Positions 56,517 through 64,000 of a stretch of 64,000 nucleotides of DNA are shown here, piece after piece. The translations under genes and the position numbers were made by a program. The DNA comes from Urophycis tenuis (Eukaryota > Chordata > Actinopteri > Gadiformes > Phycidae). The stretch lies in the NCBI GenBank assembly GCA_036785325.1, contig JAXIVH010000008.1, forward strand, positions 7,818,658 to 7,882,657. The letters run 5' to 3'. The notes beneath the pieces are model-generated. The model saw only the letters and a list, made by a program, of their open reading frames with translations, ran no database searches and was not told where the DNA came from. Position 1 is the stretch's first letter. Each line of letters starts with the position of its first letter.

Positions 56517-57058
56517 TTGATAGACCAGACATATATAATGTCGCTATATTTTGGGTCTAAAGCTGCAGCTGAATGAGAAGGACAGGGGAATGAAGCAGGG
56601 GACCACTTCAAACAAATCCATCTGGAATACTGTGTGAGAGAGATTTAGTGAAAGTATGGGGAAGTTATTTAGCTATTAATAACGTTTCTCCTCAGGCATT
56701 GAGAGTCACTCCATCTGCACTTTCTCGCAGCTATTTGGCTGGCTGGAAATTGAGGGAGACCCAAATGTTGGGCAGAGATAACATACCCATCATAGCCTAG
56801 ACCCTGCGCTGTGCTTCACTGCATTAAACTCGGATTAACCTCCCGTGTCCCTGCAGCCACTCAAGACACATTTCACTGGAATTTACATCGCTAGGCCTAC
56901 AGTTCTTATGAGGAGGGCAGCAGCTGAATGGAAGTATATCATCGATGAGTAATTGATATTATTATAATGTAAACTTTTAGAATCTCAATAACGCCAATAA
57001 TAATACGCTAATAAAAAATTACAATATTTATAATAATAACAATGATATATAAATGATC

Positions 57059-57094
57059 ACGATGATGATGATGATGATGATAATAATAATAATA

Positions 57095-57151
<57 letters not shown>
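57059..57151. repeat. (GAT)n(AAT)n(TTA)n microsatellite
   Basis: Triplet repeats GAT, then AAT, then a long TTA tract. Confidence 0.95.
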
Positions 57152-57152
<1 letters not shown>

Positions 57153-58504
57153 TAGATAATAGGCATCATAATATAATATTAATACTATTGTATTATTGTG
57201 ATGATGGTTATTATTATATGAATAACACAAATATATGCTAATAACTTGTGAAGGTCTATATTAAGCTGCGCTGGGGCTGTGTTATTAGGCCTATAAATGA
57301 TCATGAATGTAGATGTCAGCTGTATTATCATTATTATCAATTTCATAATCAATTTCGTATAGAGTATATTTATTTGTTTAGGACTTCACACAGAACAATA
57401 ATGTCATTTTAGGACATACTAACAGCCATGCATTATTCCGTCCCATAAAACAAAAAACCTAAAAGCCTAAATAATTTCCTCGACAGCAGACCAGATCGGG
57501 TTTAAAGGTGAACCGTTTCTCTAGTCTCGCGCTGAACAACGCCATCTAAACCTAGTCGCACGCACGTGAAAGGATATTTTCTGTTTTTCGTTTACCCCAA
57601 AACAATTGTGATTTATTTTCCTTGTCATATGCCTTTGCACCCTTCCGTTTTGATTGTAATGAACAGTGGCAGGACGACATGGCAACTGTCAGAGGGACGA
57701 TTTATGAGTCGCCTGCCCCCCTAACCGCTGCGCGAGCAACAGCGGTGACAAGTCCAACAAGCCAATTATCTAGGCAGCGCTTAGATGCCAATTAACTCCT
57801 TTATTTATCTAAAGACAGTGGCTGAATGGATGGGGAGAGAGACGAATCCGATGTTATGTTAGGAAAATTGGTTAGTGTACTCTTGTCTCTCACATAGGCC
57901 TATGCCTACATCTAGCCTATGAGAGAAAAAAAAACATTATACAAAATAATGATAGTACGAACAATACTAATATTACTACACGTAGGCCTATTTGTGGATG
58001 AAATATGTTTCCCCCCTGCACCAGACGATTGCTTGTATAGTTTGGAATAAGATTATTAATAATTGCATTCTTCACAGGAACAAGGCGGTGTTGTTTCTAT
58101 ACTAATGTTCCATACAAAATGCAATTGAGACGATAAGACGACGAAGTATCGCGGGAACACAAAAAAAAAGTTGACATGTGATTTGAAATAATATAGGCTT
58201 TTCTCAAAACCTTCTAACTTCAATGTAGAACAGACGGCTGGTTAGCCGTCCCGAAGCATACGATACACATTAAGGAGGACTGCGGTGCCCTGCAGGTATC
58301 CTCTGTTTAATGTTTCAATATAGGCCTACTAGACTTTGCTCTCACTTTTTACAGCGCTGTTCTTGTACGCTTACTAGGGTAAGCCAGAGATTGCTGTATG
58401 TTGTATTGAAAAAGCTAGGCCTATGAAACTCCGATTCATAGAAGGTAATCCTTCACTCCTCTGCTCGACCCTGCACAGACACATAGTCGAAGTCCTTTAT
58501 TTAT

Positions 58505-58507
58505 CGT

Positions 58508-58571
<64 letters not shown>

Positions 58572-58598
58572 TTCTTTCTTTCTTTCTTTCTTTCTTTC
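58505..58598. repeat. (CTTT)n microsatellite
   Basis: About 23 TTTC units on a polypyrimidine strand, able to form triplex DNA. Confidence 0.97.
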
Positions 58599-58655
58599 AC
58601 ATTTTATATTATTATTATTGTTATTATTACTATTTCATATTTTTACCATGCATAG

Positions 58656-58656
<1 letters not shown>

Positions 58657-58735
<79 letters not shown>
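58657..58735. repeat. (TTA)n microsatellite
   Basis: About 26 TTA units. Confidence 0.97.
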
Positions 58736-60164
58736 GTGGTCACGGTTTAAATACAAACATCTGAAATTGTTTTATCCATATACTACATTACACAGACTCA
58801 TAGCTACATCTGCAATTTTAATTTTCATAGCTTTTATGATGAGACATATAATTACTATTGCTATACCAAACATTAACGTTAGAACCGTCAACATGTGCAT
58901 AATAACTATAAACGACGACATGCTAAATGGAGTGGAAGAATGTGAACGAGGCTGGCAGGAATCATCTGGTCCACGAGACCCCATTGAGCCTGACTCGGAA
59001 ATCATAACCTTAGCAGCTTTCCTTTCCTGAAAGCGGCTCGTTGAACTTGTCAGATTTAATTAGGCTGGTAAAACGCGCAAGTGCATCGGCGGTGAAACAG
59101 TAGGCGCCTTGGTCAGGGCCAATAAGGCCTTCGAGTCTGCTTGAATTTGTCGGGGGGATGAGGAGCGGGGGTTTGACGGTGAAGTTGAAGTTGAATTGGA
59201 CCGCTGTGGGCTTTATTTCTCTGGAAGCTTTTTTTTTCCGCTATACTTCAATTATGGCCATCCAGTGGCTTGCACAGGCAGGCCGCTTGGACTGAATCGT
59301 TGTTTTAATGAGGAATGAGATTAATTGGAGCAGACATAAAGTCTTTTAAGTTTGGTGGGGGGAGTGGGGGGTTCTCAAATGGTTTTAAAGGTGGATTACT
59401 GGCTTAGAGCCAGGCCTACATTTTACTGCGTCGTAATACTTTGAACTGTGTGTCCAACAGGTGTCAATCCGGATGGTAATTTCGAAAACACCCCCGTGCA
59501 TTCATTTGCGTGTTTAATTTCTGTGCTTAATTTGTGCCTGCAATATTTGTGCCTCATTCAAATTGAAAACAAATGTCAAAAATATTAATTCTTAGCAACA
59601 AAACACTCGATGATGTAAAGTGACTAAATAGATATTATATATATGTTTGTTTGTTTTTTCAGCCGAGAAAAAAAACACCCAATTGTTTCAAAATCCAATT
59701 TTTACAAGAAGCGATTTCTTTATTTTTTTTGCATGGTAAACTTTGTTCCTGGTGTTGGTATACCCAGCAGCCCTGTGATGTCTGACAGCCTACTCCTGCC
59801 ATTGTCAGACAAACAGCCCGCAGAAAGGGAAGAGAGAAAGCGGAGGGCGGAGAAAGGAGCCCTTTGTCATCCGCTGTCCTGAGACTCCGCGGCGCAGCCC
59901 GCCATTCAGCTCACTTGATGAACTCCTCCAAAAGTTTATTAAGGAGCAGAAAACAATGCAAACTAAAGCCTTTGGGTGCCCCTGGCAGACAGTTTATAAA
60001 CTAGCGGCCATTGTGCCTCAAAGGCAGATGCATGAATACTTTTCAATGGGGCCTTCAAACTGACACGATGAGGCCGGACAGCGGAGGTTTATAAAGGGGA
60101 GGGAGCTTCTGCTGCAGCTCAGATCTCTGCCTCTCTTTCTGCATTAATGTACATCTGCAACGGG

Positions 60165-60165
<1 letters not shown>

Positions 60166-60237
<72 letters not shown>

Positions 60238-60404
60238 TGCGTGGCGTGCGTGCGTGCGTGCGTGCGTGCGTGTGTGTGTGCGTGCGTGCGTGCGTGCGTG
60301 CGTGTGTGTGAGTGTGCGTGAGTTTGTGTGGAGGTGTGTGTGGGTCTGTGTGTGTGTGTGTGTGTGTGTTTGTGTGTAGGCGTGTGTGTGTGTGTTTGCG
60401 TGTT
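60166..60404. repeat. (GT)n/(GCGT)n microsatellite
   Basis: Long alternating tract with GT, GCGT, and mixed GTGA/GTTT interruptions. Confidence 0.97.
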
Positions 60405-60714
60405 GTCTTCTTGGGTTTTACTTCAATAACAAATTTTATGTATTTATGTATTTATTTTATGTATATATACATATATATATTTTCGCTACACAGCCATCAG
60501 AAAAATATCCCTATCCTCACGTAAATATATGTTTATATGATTTACTTTTTTTCATAAATAATATCAATTATTGTAAATGATGAAAATGAAGCAGTATTTA
60601 GCTGAAACACAAAGGAAGATTGAAACTTGTTGTGTCTCAAGGTGTATCAACAAACTATAACATTTCTTTATTAATTGTATGCATGGATAACGAAAACGAA
60701 ACAGCCTCATCATC

Positions 60715-60914
60715 NNNNNNNNNNNNNNNNNNNNNNNNNNNNNNNNNNNNNNNNNNNNNNNNNNNNNNNNNNNNNNNNNNNNNNNNNNNNNNNNNNNNNN
60801 NNNNNNNNNNNNNNNNNNNNNNNNNNNNNNNNNNNNNNNNNNNNNNNNNNNNNNNNNNNNNNNNNNNNNNNNNNNNNNNNNNNNNNNNNNNNNNNNNNNN
60901 NNNNNNNNNNNNNN
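60715..60914. other. assembly gap (200 N)
   Basis: Exactly 200 unknown bases; the round number suggests a placeholder of unknown true size. ORFs running through it are meaningless. It separates the pax7 part from the park7 part. Confidence 0.99.
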
Positions 60915-61669
60915 AATTTGACAGCTTGCACTTAAAGGACACATCAAGGGCATTTAAATGGGGACAGAGGGCCCATGTGGCAGAGTGACGTGAAGGGTGT
61001 CCTAGAAAATGATGGCAATCCTCACAGGGTTATACAGTATAATGAACTTGGCCGACAAGAGCACCACAAGCAAGACTTATCCCTCTGCCTTGATGTGGAC
61101 ATGGGGTTATGTCCAATGTTAAGGCAGGGAAGGAAAAAATGATAGGGAGGCTGTTGAACACTGACATAATATATATGATTTACTTGTTGAATGCTCCCCG
61201 AATATCATTATTAACAAACGGAAATGGTATCCCGTAAGGCTACTATTCTGTGATTATAGAAATGTGTTTCCAGGTTTCATTTTCATCGTTCCAGTCTGTA
61301 TTAAATCTCTTGGCTTTGACTGATGCTCTGCCAAGACAGAAGTGGAATCTTTAGACTGCACGGAAAGACAGCCAAGGAGTGTAATCAATAACTTTCTATT
61401 TGCAGTATTACGATGAACACGCTGCATTGCGAAGGTATTGCCTAAGTTAACAGAGTGGCTTGTGGCTTGTATTGTCACCAGCCTTGGCTTTGTTCTGTTG
61501 CCTCTTTCGAACGAGGTATTTCAACCCCCGGAAAGAGAAAGCGACGATGACAAACAAAACACCTTTGTGACGACGCCATTGTTTTGAAACAATGGCTGTG
61601 ACTGTATTGGTTATTCTTTTCTCTTTCTGGTCATTGATGTTTTCCATTTGAAATCGTTCCACTCTCCAG
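60915..61669. other. park7 intron upstream of exon 6 (presumed), no exon seen
   Basis: No match to park7 exons 1-5 was seen here; they would lie in the gap or on another contig. Confidence 0.5.
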
Positions 61670-61756
61670 GGCCCACTGCTCTTCTGGCCCATGGCATCGG
61701 CTTCGGAAGCACCGTCACCACACACCCGGCCATGAAGGACAAGATGATGGCAGGCG
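61670..61756 (+). CDS. park7: park7 penultimate exon
   Basis: 87 bases, phases 1 in and 1 out, agreeing with the final exon. Confidence 0.93.
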
Positions 61757-63199
61757 GTATTACGTTTACCATATCATCCTATCTATTAATAGTGAAACAC
61801 TGGAGCCTGCAGATACTGCTGTGATTGCAGTGCCCTGCATATGTCAGCAGATGGTGCTGTAACAGCTGTTTCATGCCCGTGAAGAACATTTATACACTGC
61901 AGGAGGAAGCATATGTAATGCACCAATGTGTCCCAACTCATGTTGAACTTAAAAGGCCATATTTGTCTTGAGAAATGAGCTAAACCAGGTTATTATATCC
62001 TTGCTACATTTTTTTTTTTGTGCTGTTGCTGATCTCATGTTTATAATCAGCTCTTCGTCTGAATGAACTCATATTGGCACAACAAAATGGACACATAAGC
62101 TTTATTCCAAGGCCAGGGGCCTGTGCCAGAAACAAGGTTTGGGAAATTCTAAACTTAATCAATCACCCTCTGAATATGTGATCCACGGATGCGACAGAAT
62201 GCGACATAGAGCTACGCACCACATTTCTCTGCAGCCAGGCAAGATGTCATGACAATCTAAAATGCATGATGACAATGCACTTAATTTCTACTTCTGAGTA
62301 AAACAGAAACAATATAGAGTTATAGACAAACAGCAGAGGAAGTTCATTTGGTCAAGGTTAGCGAGTTGCACAAGTACATGCAATTAATATGCAATAGGCA
62401 ACATGATCATTAGAATCAACGTAAATCATTGGAATCTGGGCACATTTTTGCCTGCATTGTACTGTATACAATATCGGCTTAGACTTTATGAATGTCTTTT
62501 ATGAAAAATTATGAATAGATACTTTATTTAATTGAATGAATTGCAGTTGTTTAAAATGAAATTAATTAGATGATATGAGGAGCACAAATACCAAATGTTG
62601 TGTTTTATATGCATCTAGATGCCTAACAGTAGTATATTCTGTACAATATATCAATAAGTAATTGCTTAAAGTATGTATAGGGTTAACTGAAATGTAACTT
62701 GCGTACGCGATGTCCAGAACATACGTTGGCATCTGAACTGGACGTTCTGCATTATTTGTGTCTGGAGCTAAATATTCAGGAACCTGTGAACTCTGTGAGT
62801 TGAGTTCACGCACAAACTTGGAAGTCTCCCAGTACATCATTATTTATGACATTTATATGCACATAAATTCTGATATGGCCGATACTGATGGCGCAGATGG
62901 TGAGGTGAAGCTGACATTTTAATGGCATGTGCCAGAATTAGGTCAACCAATTCTGACTCATTTCTGGTATATGCTAGGCCTCCAAACTCCATCTTGGGGT
63001 AAAACTGAACACCTTTTTCTCCGCTTCCTTGTCCGTAGACCACTACAAGTATTCAGAAGCCCGTGTACAGAAGGATGGCCATTACATCACCAGCCGTGGA
63101 CCAGGAACCAGTTTTGAGTTTGCATTAACCATCGTGGAGGAGCTAATGGGGGCTGAGGTTGCAGCTCAAGTCAAAGCACCACTTATTTTGAAAGACTGA
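61670..63199 (+). CDS. park7: park7 (DJ-1), last two coding exons
   Basis: Exons are 61670-61756 and 63039-63199. The first (acceptor CTCTCCAG|GG) codes PTALLAHGIGFGSTVTTHPA and MKDKMMAG, ending GGCG|GTATTA. The second (acceptor GTCCGTAG|AC) codes DHYKYSEARVQKDGHYITSR, then GPGTSFEFALTIVEELMGAE and VKAPLILKD with TGA. These match the C-terminal third of DJ-1, including His in LLAHG of the active-site region; the nucleophile elbow Cys is in the missing preceding exon. DJ-1 is a small cytosolic/mitochondrial redox protein and deglycase/chaperone. Exons 1-5 are absent from the window. A GC donor one codon earlier (GCAG|GC) is possible but gives one residue less than family length. Confidence 0.95.
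61757..63038. other. park7: park7 last intron
   Basis: AT-rich, no coding signal. Confidence 0.8.
63039..63199 (+). CDS. park7: park7 final coding exon
   Basis: 161 bases ending AAAGACTGA. A possible polyadenylation signal ATTAAA is at about 63402-63407. Confidence 0.95.
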
Positions 63200-63683
63200 T
63201 TATAGCCCTCGTCTTGGTAGCCAGTAACCTTTAAGCAGCACTGTCAACTTAACTAATGTCATTGACTAAAGTGAAACCGTGGCCTGGGAAATTACTCTGA
63301 GCAGGAAAGATATAACTGTTAAATTGTTATTATCCATATTTCATTCTTACAAGCCAATGCACTTTAACACTGACAGTTGTTCGTATTTAACATATAATTG
63401 ACATTAAAACGTTCTGCGCTTGGTCCTGGTTGTAATACTTTGTATGAAGTTTATATCAAATGGCGCTTTCCACGTGGATCCTATACGAAGACTATTTTTA
63501 CGTGTGAAGTCTGCCACCTAAAAATACATAATGTGCTGCACGCCGAAACATCAACTGGCAGAAAGCGGGAAACGCGATACAAATTAATTGGCAGTTCATT
63601 TGTCCAATAACTTGGGTTTGAGTTTGGGTTTATTTAACACTAATGGCCAATAACAGCGCGCCTGCAGCAAAAGGGGGCCGGGC

Positions 63684-63778
63684 TATGTGGCAGCGCGTGG
63701 TGGTGGTGGATCTGTCAAGCGCCGGAGAGGTTGGATGCGCAGACTACTCCAGTTCGGAGCGTTTCATTTCATCAAAGG
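63684..63778 (+). other. possible first exon of a downstream gene
   Basis: A GC-rich stretch (gggggccgggc at 63674) leads to CTATGTGGCAGCGCG and a strong donor CAAAG|GTAAGC at 63778/63779. An ATG at 63684 would open a frame to the donor (MWQRVVVVDLSSAGE...), but the stretch may equally be 5' UTR. Near park7 an errfi1 or other 1p36-type neighbour would be expected; the sequence does not tell which. Confidence 0.35.
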
Positions 63779-64000
63779 TAAGCGTCTATAAATCATTTCG
63801 GTGAAACAGTTTATCGGCAGAAACGGAGCAAACTACTGAGTTAACGCGGCATTCTTGTCATTTGAAAGGTCCATCGTAACCTAGCTTGCTACTTGAATGT
63901 GACTACCCGTGTGTCATGACACATTGTAGTCCAGTTATTTCACGCTGCCGTTTCTCATTCACATGAACACACGATGCACCCTAATGGCTGAAGTGGCTGA

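Larger units (their letters stand above)
54013..60714. other. pax7: pax7 intron 4 (5' part), no exon seen
   Basis: Contains several microsatellites (annotated separately), poly-T at 56349-56375, and unique stretches of balanced composition at about 55480-55700, 59030-59300 and 59880-60130 that look like possible conserved non-coding elements. No homeobox exon, no park7 exons 1-5 and no other coding exon was seen. Confidence 0.5.

Noticed and set aside
60564..60988. ORFs spanning the run of N
   Set aside because: Produced by unknown bases in the assembly gap.
61670..61753. GC donor for the park7 penultimate exon
   Set aside because: A normal GT donor three bases further gives the expected family length (MMAGDHYKYS).

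Overview
This window is vertebrate nuclear DNA, almost certainly from a teleost fish. It has intron-split genes with vertebrate orthologues (pax7, park7, mrps16, a MUC3/12/17-type membrane mucin), fish-type DIRS, hAT and Ty3/Gypsy elements, very abundant (CA)n/(GT)n microsatellites, and one 200-base assembly gap (60715-60914). I cannot name the species. I found no rRNA, tRNA or CRISPR array. Exon coordinates below come from splice-site and reading-phase analysis by eye.

Layout. 1-3600: right part of a DIRS-like tyrosine-recombinase retroelement, with a 5'-truncated LINE inserted in its reverse-transcriptase motif A. 4292-5350: a direct duplicate of the promoter and first exon of the mucin gene (original at 35720-36843), orphaned about 19 kb beyond the mucin 3' end. 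7153-7542: a GC-rich fragment of errfi1 (mig-6), with no other errfi1 exon visible. 8198-20700: a three-level nest. A decayed hAT transposon is split by a 1.1-kb TTAA-target element whose only ORF is a P2X7 C-terminal-like zinc domain, and that element is split by a young Ty3/Gypsy element with two 1588-bp LTRs. 22702-23368: a small non-autonomous hAT. 23637-36265 (minus): a transmembrane mucin gene with a single 10.5-kb Ser/Thr repeat exon, then EGF, SEA, EGF and a membrane segment. 38810-40939 (minus): complete mrps16 in three exons, the first only 13 coding bases. 41300-51480: microsatellite-rich flank of pax7. 51766-54012 (plus): pax7 exons 1-4 (paired domain and octapeptide); the homeobox exons lie outside the window or are lost at the gap. 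61670-63199 (plus): the last two exons of park7, beyond the gap. 63684-63778: a possible first exon of the next gene.

Context. In human, PARK7 and ERRFI1 are neighbours on 1p36 and PAX7 is on the same arm, so pax7, park7 and an errfi1 remnant together suggest retained ancestral linkage. The most interesting structures are the nested transposons with continuous reading frames across each target duplication, the P2X7-like passenger ORF, and the mucin gene with its higher-order repeats, a SEA domain without the usual cleavage serine, and an orphan duplicated promoter-exon.
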